This document shows positions 7,922-16,029 of a stretch of DNA of 64,000 nt, piece by piece (positions within the stretch are counted from its first letter, which is position 1; each line of letters begins with the position of its first letter). The stretch is from assembly GCF_002082565.1 (NCBI RefSeq), contig NZ_CP020562.1, positions 1,054,001 through 1,118,000 on the forward strand, read 5' to 3'. A program made the position numbers and the translations under genes. The stretch comes from Halomonas sp. GT (GTDB lineage: Bacteria; Pseudomonadota; Gammaproteobacteria; Pseudomonadales; Halomonadaceae). The notes beneath the pieces are model-generated. The model did not search any database. It was not told the origin of the DNA and worked only from the letters and a program-made list of their open reading frames with translations.

Positions 7922-8014
7922 GGCTTGTCTCCTGCGCAGGTTCAAGCGGGTTCTGGTGTTTTCCTAAGTAGTGCCATGGTGTGTGGCTTACGCGCGGGAG
8001 GGTAGCGGCGGGCG

Positions 8015-8036
8015 TTGTGCGGGGAGGGTGGGACAA
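8015..8036 (-). promoter_or_regulatory. Late-promoter activator-site-like dyad upstream of FI
   Basis: TTGTGCGGGG followed by eight bases and ACAA (plus strand) forms a dyad with TTGT/ACAA ends and a 14-bp spacer. The same sequence occurs at 13729-13750 and 19250-19271. A GCGCGTAAG block (minus strand) sits 25 bp downstream in the direction of FI, with the same spacing as in the copy before V. This position corresponds to the P2 late promoter PF. Confidence 0.7.
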
Positions 8037-8081
8037 GGTTAGAATGTGTATTAAGAACGCTTAATAAAAAGGGGCAGGGAC

Positions 8082-8948
8082 GTGAAGCATCTTAATAAAT
8101 GGCTAGTGGGTGTGGTTGTAGGTGTGGCTGTCATCGCCATTGTTCTTTATATCTGGAATTTCTGGGGAAGGCCGCCCTCTGAAGACCCAAGTGACTGGGC
8201 GCATTTTGCGACGTATCTGTCTGGTACGGTGGGGGTAACAGCGGTAGTGGCGACACTGTTTGCCTTTGTTAAAACGCTAGGTCAGCAACAAGCGCTGATT
8301 GATAGCCAGGAGGAGATGATTGAGTCTCAAAAAACTCAGCTCTCACTAACAAGAAGCCAATTGGAGCTTGAAAAGGAAAGGAGAGAAATTGAACTAGCTT
8401 ATAATAGCTCTTTTACAATATTTCCGATGCTTATGGATAGTTTGAAAAAAGATCTTGATCAAGATTTTTGGGCTGCTAGTGAAAGAGAAAAAGAGGTGCT
8501 TGACAGAGTTGTTGAGGAATTTAGAAACTATGATTTTTTAAATTATGACTTAATTTCAGACATGGAAGATTATGCTTCTATCATTTTAAGCTGTAATGAA
8601 TATTCTGTTTACGAGTTTGCTGATGGAATTTTTTTAAAGTTAGATAAGATTTATGCATTTATGCTGAGTAAGTTGAAAATTGAGGAGGGGTTGAAGAGTT
8701 ATTATGAGTCTTACTTGCTTAGTAATTATAATCATGCGACTACCTATTATCATTATATTTATTGTTACCATGCTTATTTGTTCGGGTGTGGAGAAACAGA
8801 CTATGCTAATTTAGGTGTTAGTTTGCTAGATTTGCCGAAAGATTACCAAGAGAATCGAGATACATATCACGCTTGGTTAACTATAGGTGAAAAAGTCAAA
8901 AAAGTTAAAGAAGGCGTTAAAGCAAGTAATGAGCAGAAAGCCCGCTAA
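8082..8948 (+). CDS. AT-rich membrane/coiled-coil cargo protein, possibly abortive-infection-like
   Basis: This 288-residue protein is encoded against the direction of the tail genes. Residues 8-27 are a transmembrane helix, and residues about 45-65 (TYLSGTVGVTAVVATLFAFVKTL) a second. Residues about 67-105 are a coiled coil rich in Q, E and K. The rest is aromatic and acidic with many Tyr residues. Two N-terminal helices with a WAHFATYLSG segment followed by a coiled coil recall putative phage abortive-infection proteins (putAbiC-like); that is resemblance, not proof. Much of the gene is clearly more AT-rich than its neighbours. It lies between the fibre genes and FI, where P2 has Z/fun. GTG at 8082 is the assigned start. 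Confidence 0.65.
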   Translation: MKHLNKWLVGVVVGVAVIAIVLYIWNFWGRPPSEDPSDWAHFATYLSGTVGVTAVVATLFAFVKTLGQQQALIDSQEEMIESQKTQLSLTRSQLELEKERREIELAYNSSFTIFPMLMDSLKKDLDQDFWAASEREKEVLDRVVEEFRNYDFLNYDLISDMEDYASIILSCNEYSVYEFADGIFLKLDKIYAFMLSKLKIEEGLKSYYESYLLSNYNHATTYYHYIYCYHAYLFGCGETDYANLGVSLLDLPKDYQENRDTYHAWLTIGEKVKKVKEGVKASNEQKAR

Positions 8949-8961
8949 TTAGCGGGCTTTT
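8937..8961. terminator. Bidirectional terminator after the AT-rich cargo gene
   Basis: AAAGCCCGCT and AGCGGGCTTT flank an AATT loop, with A and T runs on either side. The TAA stop of the cargo gene lies in the stem/loop. It can end the rightward cargo transcript and the leftward fibre-assembly transcript that finishes at 8975, isolating the cargo gene from the tail operon. Confidence 0.8.
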
Positions 8962-8974
8962 AAGTTAGAGATGA

Positions 8975-9637
8975 CTACCAGTTGAGCGCTTCTATCGCAT
9001 CCCTATCTTGTTCGCGTTCGGCGTTGTCGAGGGCATCTTTTAGCTGCCAGCTTTTCTGGTAGATGCCTTCGATGTGGGCGAGGGCGGCCATGGTGAGTGC
9101 GTCCATTTCTGTGGCGGTGATTTCTCGGTTGACGTTTTCGGCACCGCGAAACGTGAGGGTGGCGTCTGGGTGGCCTGCTGCGATCATCCGTTGTGCCTTC
9201 GCTGACAGCGCAATTAGATTGAGCTGGTCTTCCGGGCGGGTTTGCACCACATCGGTTTCGCCGTTGAAGTTGTATTCCATCCCCTGGGCAAAGGCGGCAT
9301 CCCTTGCTGCGTTTAGTTCGCGGCGCTTTTGCGTGGCCAGCTGTTGAATGGTGGCCGCCGGTGGTTCTGCCAAGGTGGGGCGGCCGTGTTCATCGCTGAT
9401 GATGTTTAGCCCAGTGGTTTGGCCATTCATCAACGCTTCATGGGTATCGGCATCAACCTCGACGGCATCTTTTGGTACTTTGGTGTCTGGATTGGGTACC
9501 TCAAGCATCGGAGGGATGTCGTCAGGATTGTTTTCATCGGGCTGCCATGCGGGATCAATTACCCGCAATAGGGGGGCACCGTGAATGCTGCTGTGAAAGA
9601 AGGCGTGCGCGGTGGCGCTCCAGTAAATTTGCTGCAT
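8975..9637 (-). CDS. Tail fibre assembly protein (G-like, DUF4376-type C-terminus)
   Basis: This 220-residue protein follows the tail fibre gene by ten bases, the place of fibre-assembly chaperone G in P2. It starts MQQIYWSATAHAFFHSSIHG, a typical opening of these chaperones. The C-terminal half (from about 100, KRRELNAARDAAF, to LAHIEGIYQKSWQLKDAL) resembles the DUF4376 domain common in fibre-assembly and fibre-tip proteins. It probably helps fold or trimerise the fibre. Direct relationship to P2 G is weak; the role is inferred mainly from position. Confidence 0.75.
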   Translation of the reverse strand: MQQIYWSATAHAFFHSSIHGAPLLRVIDPAWQPDENNPDDIPPMLEVPNPDTKVPKDAVEVDADTHEALMNGQTTGLNIISDEHGRPTLAEPPAATIQQLATQKRRELNAARDAAFAQGMEYNFNGETDVVQTRPEDQLNLIALSAKAQRMIAAGHPDATLTFRGAENVNREITATEMDALTMAALAHIEGIYQKSWQLKDALDNAEREQDRDAIEALNW

Positions 9638-9647
9638 GGGAATGCTC

Positions 9648-11231
9648 CTAGTTGCCGTATACCCAGTAGTTGAAGGTGCGCACGCCAGCGACGCCGAGCG
9701 TGGAGATGGTTAAGCCGGCTTTCGATACTTCGATGCCGACAACGTCTTCGGCGTTGACGCCTGCGCTGACCCGCGTTGCGACGCCGCGAAACTGTTGGTT
9801 AGGGAATTCAATGGGGAGCACAACAGAGGCGAAGTGACTGCCGGGCTGAATGGTGACAAACCCCCATTGCATAATCAGACCACTGGGTAAACGCTGCCAG
9901 CCAGTGGGGTGGGTATCCCCGGCAAAGAGGTCGTTTAAATGACCGTCATGGATGATTTTTCGCCATTCTGTGTCGCCATAGGCGTTTAAGCCTTTGCGCT
10001 TAAAGTAAAGATTATCGTCATTTTGGTAGCCCCCCGGCGCAAATATCCGAAAGCCGTCTGTGGTGCTCCCACCGTGCTCAACCCAACTCCCAGAGTTTCG
10101 GTTAGGGGCTTGTGGTGGGTTAGCTATGTTTCGATAGAAACCACTGGCTAAGGGATCAGCCATGCTTGTAGTGCCGGTGCTGGTTTTGCCCAAGCCGTAA
10201 TGATTAAACGCTTGGTGTACGCGGACGGGCGTCATCAAACGTTCGTTGTCTTCTCCCGCTCGCGCTTGGGCTAGCGTTGCCATGTGTAGCTCGTGGGAGT
10301 GGCCCTCTGCTGTTGTTTCATTTTCTGACGTTGCGCTCAGCGGTTGAGGGGTTCCCATTTCGATGGTGATATCGCCACTTAACTCACCGCCGCCGGTAAG
10401 GCCTGCACCGGCGGTTACTTGGCGGGTTGGCTGAACCGCACCCTCGGCTTTTTCTAGTTTAGATAGGGTGGCGGTGTCGAGTGAGAGCGTTCGGTTGCTT
10501 GCTAAGCTGCCGCCGCCCGTAAGACCGGTACCGGCGCTAATGCTGCGGTTAGTGCGTACCACGGTGTTATCAACGCTTAGGGTTCGGTTGGCACTTAAGT
10601 TTCCGCCACCAGTGAGGCCACTGCCGGTGTGGACGGCGCGTTCGGTACGTACGACGGTGTTATCAACTCTGAGCGTTCTATCGGCGGTTAAGTCGCCGCC
10701 GCCACTTAGGCCGTCGCCTGCCTCGATTTTGCGGCTTTTGGGGGTTAGGTGTTGAGTTTGGGCGGCGATTTGCTGGGCCACGTATTCATGGGTCGCCAGT
10801 ACCACCGATGGGTCGACCGTTAGCGTGACGGCTTCGGTATCGCTGACTTGCATGATGATGCGCACGGTTTGGGTGCGCCCGCTGCCTTCACTGAGTAGCG
10901 GTTTGTAGGTCTCGGGGTAGTTGCCGTAGACAATCAAATCCCCGGCGCTGTCGTAAACGCCCACCTCGCGAATCATCCAGCCACCCACTTCCGGTGGTAG
11001 CACCGCTTCGATGACCAGCCAGTGGGGGTTGTCGCTATCGACACCAATCACATTAATGCCGACGCGGTGCACTTCTTTAACCAGTGCGGTGCGGGCGGCG
11101 CTGGGGGTGGGAAGCGAGCCGCCGCCGTCACCCATGGCCACGGCGGAGAGTTCCAGCGGCTCATTGTTGGCAAGGGCGGCGGCCAATTTGGTTTGGCCTG
11201 TTTGGGTAATCAGCGTATGAAATTCGGCCAT
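9648..11231 (-). CDS. H: Phage tail fibre protein H
   Basis: This is a 527-residue tail fibre. It starts at MAEFHTLITQTGQTKLAAAL, the conserved baseplate-attachment N-terminus of P2 H proteins; an in-frame ATG 19 codons upstream lies in gene I. The attachment domain (about 1-165) is followed by four tandem copies of a short shaft repeat, G(L/S)xGGGxLxxxRTLxxDNT, at about 175-295. A collagen-free distal domain follows, ending in a pectin-lyase-free, knob-like C-terminus (VRTFNYWVYGN). The distal half sets receptor choice and is the part most likely to be exchanged between phages. Confidence 0.88.
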   Translation of the reverse strand: MAEFHTLITQTGQTKLAAALANNEPLELSAVAMGDGGGSLPTPSAARTALVKEVHRVGINVIGVDSDNPHWLVIEAVLPPEVGGWMIREVGVYDSAGDLIVYGNYPETYKPLLSEGSGRTQTVRIIMQVSDTEAVTLTVDPSVVLATHEYVAQQIAAQTQHLTPKSRKIEAGDGLSGGGDLTADRTLRVDNTVVRTERAVHTGSGLTGGGNLSANRTLSVDNTVVRTNRSISAGTGLTGGGSLASNRTLSLDTATLSKLEKAEGAVQPTRQVTAGAGLTGGGELSGDITIEMGTPQPLSATSENETTAEGHSHELHMATLAQARAGEDNERLMTPVRVHQAFNHYGLGKTSTGTTSMADPLASGFYRNIANPPQAPNRNSGSWVEHGGSTTDGFRIFAPGGYQNDDNLYFKRKGLNAYGDTEWRKIIHDGHLNDLFAGDTHPTGWQRLPSGLIMQWGFVTIQPGSHFASVVLPIEFPNQQFRGVATRVSAGVNAEDVVGIEVSKAGLTISTLGVAGVRTFNYWVYGN

Positions 11232-11250
11232 GGTGACTCCTGTAGGGTGA

Positions 11251-11871
11251 CTAGGGCTTGGGGTAGACGGTGGTGGTGTCGGTGACATCCAGCCCTATGG
11301 CGGTGTACGCCATGACGGTGGCGTCTATATCGGGCATGCCGGGGTAGATGGTGGTGGTATCGGCACCTTGAGCGCTGGCGGCGACGTACATCACGCCCCT
11401 GACAGTGGTGAGTATGTTTAAGCCGGTCAGGTGGCGGGTAACGGGGCGGGCATCGTCAATGAGCCGTACCAGTTCGTCGTAGCCCTTTTCGTCTATCCCC
11501 TGGGCGGCCACGGTCATCCACCACGTAGCGGGGTGTTCGTTGGGGGTGACTTGCCACCACTCGGTGACGGATTCGATCTCATGGCCCAGTAGTTCAACCA
11601 CGCGGCGCACGGCGGCATGGGTGCCTTTCTTACGATGAACTAACCAGCTTTCGGCAATGGCGCGGCGTTTGCGCTCGGTGGGCCATTCAGGCCGCCAGTG
11701 TTCGACGGAAAACGCCCAGGCTAAATAGGGCAGTAAGTGCTCTGGGCAGGTGTAGGGGTTCCACAGTGTGCGCAGGGGAATGGGCACCCGTTCTATATCA
11801 GCCAGGGCGCGGGCGGTGGCGCGTTCCAGTGGTGATCGGTTGGGCGGTAGCAGGTCGTTTCGTTCAGCCAT
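11251..11871 (-). CDS. I: Phage tail protein I (baseplate)
   Basis: This 206-residue protein is of the P2 gpI family, a baseplate component linking the wedge to the fibre. The core LERATARALADIERVPIPLRTLWNPYTCPEHLLPYLAWAFSVEHW is characteristic (residues about 15-60; cited in pieces: TLWNPYTCPEHLLPYLAWA). The C-terminus contains two copies of a DTTT(I/V)YP motif. The ATG overlaps the end of J by eight bases, as in other P2-type phages. Length agrees with the family's approximately 180-210. Confidence 0.88.
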   Translation of the reverse strand: MAERNDLLPPNRSPLERATARALADIERVPIPLRTLWNPYTCPEHLLPYLAWAFSVEHWRPEWPTERKRRAIAESWLVHRKKGTHAAVRRVVELLGHEIESVTEWWQVTPNEHPATWWMTVAAQGIDEKGYDELVRLIDDARPVTRHLTGLNILTTVRGVMYVAASAQGADTTTIYPGMPDIDATVMAYTAIGLDVTDTTTVYPKP

Positions 11872-12781
11872 CGTAGACCTCGATCGTCAATTCGATGCTG
11901 GTGCAGTGGCCCGCTTGGGTGGGGTCTAGCGGTAGGTCGGCCGCTGGGGCGGTGATGCCGACGTGGTGTACGCCTTCAACGTGTAGGGCGGCGTAAATGG
12001 CCGAGCGTCGGATGTCTCGCCCCAGGCGGCGCTGTTCGGTGATGTAGTGCTCAATGGAAGCGCGAGCGGCATCGAGAATAGGTTCTTGCTCTGGGCCTGG
12101 GTTGACGTAGAGCGTGGCGTCGATGTGGTAATCGATGATCTGCGCAGACTGCACGGTTAGCCGGTCGGCGACCGGGCGAATGTCGTCGGCGGACAGGGCG
12201 GTGTCTACCCGCTGTAGAAGATCCGGCGGTGCGGTGCCATCGCCTTCCACGGATAGCACGGTAACCACGGCCACGGCGGGCGATGGGCTAACGGTGGTGG
12301 CATCGGCGACTTGGCCATCGGCAGAGAGGGCGTAGAACACGTAGGCCGAGCGCGGCCCCGCGACGCTTAACCCTTCCCAGGCTTGTTGGGCGCGGATTCG
12401 TAGTTGGCTGTCGCTTTCCTTGACCGGCGGGATGGGGGGCACGGCCGAGGGGTCGCCGGGGTGAATGGTGAGGCGTTCAACGTTGTAGTTGGCTGCTAGC
12501 TGGTCGAGGTCGCTTTCGCGGCTGTAGGCCAGCATCAGTGCTTGGGCGGCTTCATTGACCCGTTGCCGCCAGACCAATTCACGGTAGGCGTTTTCTTGTA
12601 GCAGCTTGGTGAGCGGTTCGGATTCTAGCGCTAGGGTGCTTTCGACTGCTTCGCGCTGTGCGGGATCGACAAGATCCAGCAGGGCGGCGCGGCGTTCGGC
12701 ATAGATGGCTTCGTAGTCCAGCGGTTCAATAACAATCGGCGCGGGGAGCAGGGATAGATCAATGGGGCCGACGAGTTTCAT
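11864..12781 (-). CDS. J: Phage baseplate assembly protein J
   Basis: This 305-residue protein is of the P2 gpJ / baseplate wedge family (T4 gp6-like fold). Visible family features are IEPLDYEAIYAERRAALLDL at about 20-38, ESDLDQLAANYNVERL at about 89-104, and GPRSAYVFYALSADGQVADA near 140. Start and stop overlap neighbours W and I, indicating translational coupling. It assembles with W and I into the baseplate wedges. Confidence 0.9.
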   Translation of the reverse strand: MKLVGPIDLSLLPAPIVIEPLDYEAIYAERRAALLDLVDPAQREAVESTLALESEPLTKLLQENAYRELVWRQRVNEAAQALMLAYSRESDLDQLAANYNVERLTIHPGDPSAVPPIPPVKESDSQLRIRAQQAWEGLSVAGPRSAYVFYALSADGQVADATTVSPSPAVAVVTVLSVEGDGTAPPDLLQRVDTALSADDIRPVADRLTVQSAQIIDYHIDATLYVNPGPEQEPILDAARASIEHYITEQRRLGRDIRRSAIYAALHVEGVHHVGITAPAADLPLDPTQAGHCTSIELTIEVYDG

Positions 12782-13113
12782 AGTGGTACCTCGAACACGA
12801 CGTTATCGCCTTTGCGGGTTTGCCCTTCAATGGTGAGCCGGGCGGCCCCGGGTTGGGTGGTGCTGACGCTGCGCTGGGTGCGGGTAATGCGTAGGCGCGG
12901 TTCCCATTGGCTAACGGCAATCACCGTGGCGGCGTAAACCTGCATTAACAGCGCGTCATTCATCGGCCTGTCGATGAGTTCGGGCACTAGGCTGCCGTAA
13001 TCGCGGCGCATCACGCGGGTGCCAATCGGGGTGGTGATGATGTCGGCAACGCTTTGTTGAATGTGTTCGATGCCGTTGAGCGCGTGGCCAGTGTGAGCGT
13101 TCATGCCTGCCAT
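12778..13113 (-). CDS. W: Phage baseplate protein W (gp25-like)
   Basis: This 111-residue baseplate wedge protein is of the gp25/gpW family, with lysozyme-like small fold. The sequence HIQQSVADIITTPIGTRVMR and the following RDYGSLVPELIDRP carry the family's signature around residues 17-50. It overlaps J by four bases and abuts V. ATG at 13113 is used; MNAHTG at 13104 is an alternative start three codons later. Confidence 0.92.
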   Translation of the reverse strand: MAGMNAHTGHALNGIEHIQQSVADIITTPIGTRVMRRDYGSLVPELIDRPMNDALLMQVYAATVIAVSQWEPRLRITRTQRSVSTTQPGAARLTIEGQTRKGDNVVFEVPL

Positions 13114-13682
13114 TAGATGGGTTCCTTTGTGGTGCCGCTGCCGCTTTGAACGCCGCTGTGTTTGTGGTCGTGGCCGATGTTTTTGCCGTTGTGGGTGAGC
13201 CCACCGCCGGTTTGTTCGTAGCTGCCTTCGCGCTGCATGTTGCCCTGCTGATTAATGTTGCCTACCCATGAGGTGCCGCCGGGGGCGTGGATCTCGATTG
13301 CGCCGGGCAAGTGAATGCGTAGCACGCTGTTGGCGTGGTCGTATTCAAACAGGCCGCCGTCGGGATATTCGCGCGCGACTTTGCCGGGGGCATTGCTCGG
13401 CGGCTGGTGATTACGTTGGAACAGGCTGGGCATGGCCACGCCGTTGGCCAAGTCGCCACCGGGGGAGAGGATCATTACCTGCTCGCCGATGGTGGGCGGG
13501 TTCCAATCGCGGGTGGTGCCCGCGCGGCCGTTGGCCCAGGGTAGCCAGCCGGTCAGCAACGCGCCGGATTTCACGCGCACGGCGGGTAGGCGTTCGCCGG
13601 GCGCGCCGTGGTCTACCTCGGCAATGGTGCCCAGGCGTAGTAGGTTTTCGATGAGGCGGAGTAGTTCGGCGACGTTGTTCAT
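13113..13682 (-). CDS. V: Phage baseplate spike protein V
   Basis: This 189-residue protein is the membrane-piercing spike of the P2 gpV family, with an OB-fold N-terminal domain and a beta-helical C-terminal tip. Residues 20-75 hold LGTIAEVDHGAPGERLPAVR and the GEQVMILSPGGDLANG segment. The C-terminal GHDHKHSGVQSG is the His-rich apex that in P2 binds metal. It is the first gene of a late operon and has a copy of the 22-bp dyad 47-68 bp upstream. Confidence 0.93.
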   Translation of the reverse strand: MNNVAELLRLIENLLRLGTIAEVDHGAPGERLPAVRVKSGALLTGWLPWANGRAGTTRDWNPPTIGEQVMILSPGGDLANGVAMPSLFQRNHQPPSNAPGKVAREYPDGGLFEYDHANSVLRIHLPGAIEIHAPGGTSWVGNINQQGNMQREGSYEQTGGGLTHNGKNIGHDHKHSGVQSGSGTTKEPI

Positions 13683-13728
13683 GCCGCCAATGGTGTGTGC
13701 CTTACGCGCGAATGGGTAGCGGCGGGCG

Positions 13729-13750
13729 TTGTGCGGGGTGGCTTGGACAA
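13729..13750 (-). promoter_or_regulatory. Late-promoter activator-site-like dyad upstream of V
   Basis: This is the second copy of TTGTGCGGGG-N8-ACAA. The flanking sequence from the copy before FI is also kept: GGGTAGCGGCGGGCG next to the dyad and CTTACGCGCG 25 bp away. It occupies the position of P2 late promoter PV. Confidence 0.72.
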
Positions 13751-13757
13751 GCGGTGG

Positions 13758-14228
13758 TTATCGATTGGGAGGTACTAGGTGGTTTAGCACGCTGTCGGCG
13801 ATGTGGTCGGCATCGGCTGCGGTGATACCGATGAGTTCGCGGCGGGCGTATTGGTGTTGCGGGCCGCCTTTTTCGACGCGGTCGCGCAGGCCGTAGTGGT
13901 GAACGCGGGCAATGCGGGCGACGCGAGCAAGAAAGCCGACGGCGGCTTCATCGGCGCTGGTTTTGATTTTTAGGTGTTTGGCGGTGCGTAGCTTTGTGAA
14001 CATGGCTTTTCGGCGGATGGCACCGCTGCGGCCACGTAGTTGGGTGCGGGGTTCAAACGGCGTGCCGTCGGGGTTGGTTTGCGCCTTAATGCGGTTGCGG
14101 TTTGCTAGGCGTAGGTCCCGCGCGACTTCCCGCGCTAATACGCGGCGCTCTTTGGGGGTGAGCTTTTCGATTAGCGGCGCTACCCATCCTTCTAGCTGTT
14201 TTAGCTCTTGTTCAAGATCGGCGCTCAT
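13758..14228 (-). CDS. S: Phage tail completion protein S
   Basis: This 156-residue protein is of the P2 gpS / phage virion morphogenesis family, required to finish the tail and join it to the head. The motifs LTPKERRVLAREVARDLRLANRNRI (read as KERRVLAREVARDLR) and DGTPFEPRTQLRG around residues 24-65 are typical. It overlaps gene R by four bases. The dyad upstream of V lies just after its stop. Confidence 0.87.
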   Translation of the reverse strand: MSADLEQELKQLEGWVAPLIEKLTPKERRVLAREVARDLRLANRNRIKAQTNPDGTPFEPRTQLRGRSGAIRRKAMFTKLRTAKHLKIKTSADEAAVGFLARVARIARVHHYGLRDRVEKGGPQHQYARRELIGITAADADHIADSVLNHLVPPNR

Positions 14229-14710
14229 TCAGGGCTATCCCATTCGGCGATGAGTTCATGCGTTGTTGTATGAGGGTGCTTTATATACAACAGCCAGTGT
14301 TTTGTGGGGCAGGCGTCTACGGGAAATTCTGGCATGCGGTGTTCGGCGTTGATGGTGCCGGTTTGGCAATCCACCTTGGCGACAACACGCTCGGTTAAGC
14401 GCACGGTGATGGCGAGATCCCAGTGGGTGTTGTTGAGTATTTCGGCTTCTAGCGTTACCGCTTCATCAATGACGAGATCTGGCTGGTAGTGGTTGAGCCA
14501 CTGCAGTAGCGGGATCATCACGGTATCGAGTGAGCCGCTGTAATCCGTAATGATGATTTGAGCATCGACGGTGTATTGGTGGCTGAGGTTTTGGCCACAG
14601 GCAAACTTCACTTTTCCATCGTTAATGAAGGTGTGTAGCTGTTCTGGGTTGCGGCGTAGCTCTTCGACCGAGGCCAGTAGGTGTTGGCGTAGGGATTGGA
14701 GTTTGATCAT
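14225..14710 (-). CDS. R: Phage tail completion protein R
   Basis: This 161-residue protein resembles P2 gpR, acting with S at the head-proximal end of the tail. It begins MIKLQSLRQHLLASVEELRRNPEQLHTFIN, and the region YTVDAQIIITDYSG matches the family. It overlaps both the upstream DUF1353 gene and gene S by four bases, so the cluster is translationally coupled. Length is normal for the family. Confidence 0.87.
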   Translation of the reverse strand: MIKLQSLRQHLLASVEELRRNPEQLHTFINDGKVKFACGQNLSHQYTVDAQIIITDYSGSLDTVMIPLLQWLNHYQPDLVIDEAVTLEAEILNNTHWDLAITVRLTERVVAKVDCQTGTINAEHRMPEFPVDACPTKHWLLYIKHPHTTTHELIAEWDSPE

Positions 14711-15150
14711 TTGCAGTGGCCATCACATTTGTGGGTGGTGTTTTTTCGCCAAGGCAAGGCGCCACCGAGCCGCACGCCCCAGTACATTAGCCGCCGTGTG
14801 ATGAGTGACGTTGGATCATTGGCGGCGGCCATGGCTTCGAGAAAGATTTGGTCGGCGTGCTTGCGGGTTAGCTGCGTTGGCCAGCAGTCGTATAGGTAGT
14901 CGTGAACGATGGCGGGTAACACGGCTTTGCCGCCCACGGCGGCGTACACCAGGGGGATGCGCGGCACGCTGGCGAAGTCGGTGCAGTAACCGGCGGGGAT
15001 TTTTATCAGGCCGGGGGTTGCCTTGGGCAGTTGCAGCCGTTTTAGCGTTGCCGAGCGGTAGTGAAGCGGGGCATCCAGCCGCCAGGGGTAGCGCCCACCT
15101 TGCCAAATGACGCGGGGGGCGTTGGTAAAACCGCTGGTCATGGTTACCAC
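14707..15150 (-). CDS. DUF1353-family phage protein
   Basis: This 147-residue protein has DUF1353 features: KIPAGYCTDFASVPRIP at about 48-64 and AIVHDYLYD at about 80-88. DUF1353 proteins are found near lysis and tail genes in many phages; their function is not established. It sits between the M15 peptidase and gene R, overlapping both slightly. The order suggests it is part of the late lysis/tail transcript. Confidence 0.8.
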   Translation of the reverse strand: MVTMTSGFTNAPRVIWQGGRYPWRLDAPLHYRSATLKRLQLPKATPGLIKIPAGYCTDFASVPRIPLVYAAVGGKAVLPAIVHDYLYDCWPTQLTRKHADQIFLEAMAAANDPTSLITRRLMYWGVRLGGALPWRKNTTHKCDGHCK

Positions 15151-15494
15151 CGTTTGGGGCCGCCGGTGCGTGTGTCGATATGGGTAAAGCTGGCGTAACG
15201 GCCTACGCTAGCGTGGGGTGCATTTTCGATGACCCAGTCGGCAACGGCGGTGGGGGATGTGTTGCGAACTTGAATATCCGCCGCGCGGCCGCGGGTGTGT
15301 TGACTGTTAGGGGCACCACCTACGCGAGTGTTGTGGGCGGGGCAGCGGCATCCGCTGGTGATGATGACCGGTTGGCCGAAGTGGGTGCGCACTTGCTCAA
15401 GTATTTTCAGCGTTTGTGGGTCGACGGTATCGAACCCACAGCCGCAGCGACAGGCGAATTCTCGGCGTTGAAAGTGTTTGCTGAGTTGGGTCAT
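15144..15494 (-). CDS. Phage endolysin, peptidase M15A (D,D-carboxypeptidase-like)
   Basis: This 116-residue zinc peptidase cuts peptidoglycan cross-links for host lysis. The catalytic domain fills the protein: SGCRCPAHNTRVGGAPNSQHTRGRAADIQ carries the zinc-binding H and D (SxHxxGRAAD), and FTHIDTR provides the last histidine. An N-terminal CRCGCGFDTVDP motif is typical of the M15_3 subfamily. There is no signal peptide, so it would need a holin. It replaces P2's lysozyme K in this position. Confidence 0.88.
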   Translation of the reverse strand: MTQLSKHFQRREFACRCGCGFDTVDPQTLKILEQVRTHFGQPVIITSGCRCPAHNTRVGGAPNSQHTRGRAADIQVRNTSPTAVADWVIENAPHASVGRYASFTHIDTRTGGPKRW

Positions 15495-15769
15495 GGGCGT
15501 GCTTCCTCTAGCTGTTGGATGCGTTGGTCTAGTGCGCTTACGTTGGTTCGTAAGGTTCTGAACTCGCGTTCGGCATCGGTTTTGCGGTAGTAAAGGTCAC
15601 TCCATTCGCGCAGTTCGCGGCGCATTTCGTTAATCAATTGCCCTTGGTAAACCAGACGTTCCTGCAACACGGCGGTAGATTTTCCGAGGTTGACCAGTTC
15701 GACGCCTGCCCATGCCAATAGGGCTAGCAAGATGACTTGTATGGCGGTTTGTACGTGTCGCTCGAGCAT
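15491..15769 (-). CDS. Small membrane-anchored coiled-coil protein, putative holin or lysis accessory protein
   Basis: This 92-residue protein has one transmembrane helix (residues about 8-27, AIQVILLALLAWAGVELV) and a long charged coiled coil (about 35-90). ATG at 15769 follows AAAGG at a normal distance; the longer upstream frame runs through gene X and is not likely. It overlaps the endolysin gene by four bases and follows X, the place of holin/antiholin and spanin-like genes in P2. One helix plus coiled coil could be a holin regulator or an inner-membrane spanin. The exact role cannot be fixed from sequence. Confidence 0.65.
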   Translation of the reverse strand: MLERHVQTAIQVILLALLAWAGVELVNLGKSTAVLQERLVYQGQLINEMRRELREWSDLYYRKTDAEREFRTLRTNVSALDQRIQQLEEARP

Positions 15770-15813
15770 AGTGGGTGACCTTTCGTGAGCAGGTGGCGAG
15801 GGCATCCCGTCTC

Positions 15814-16029
15814 CTAATTCCAAAGCTGAATGTTGGGTGGTTTGGTTTCGCGGGTTTCCGGGGGCGGCGGTAGCACGACCGGTGTTCCCTCTTTCAACAC
15901 CGGGCCTTGTTCGGCTAGGCCTGGGTTGAGCGTTAGCGTTTGTTCGGTAATGGCGGCGGTTTTGCCGTACACGCGGTAGAGCAAGGCATCTAATGTTTCG
16001 CCTTGATGGGCGCACACCGTGCGTTTCAT
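15814..16029 (-). CDS. X: Phage tail protein X (LysM-like)
   Basis: This 71-residue protein is of the P2 gpX family. It has a LysM-like motif, HQGETLDALLYRVYG at about 7-21, and NPGLAEQGPVLKEGTPVVLP at about 35-54. The start is ATG at 16029 overlapping the end of L by four bases; the longer frame upstream lies in L. The C-terminus is rich in Pro and Glu. X is needed for tail assembly, and its place directly after L is conserved. Confidence 0.87.
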   Translation of the reverse strand: MKRTVCAHQGETLDALLYRVYGKTAAITEQTLTLNPGLAEQGPVLKEGTPVVLPPPPETRETKPPNIQLWN

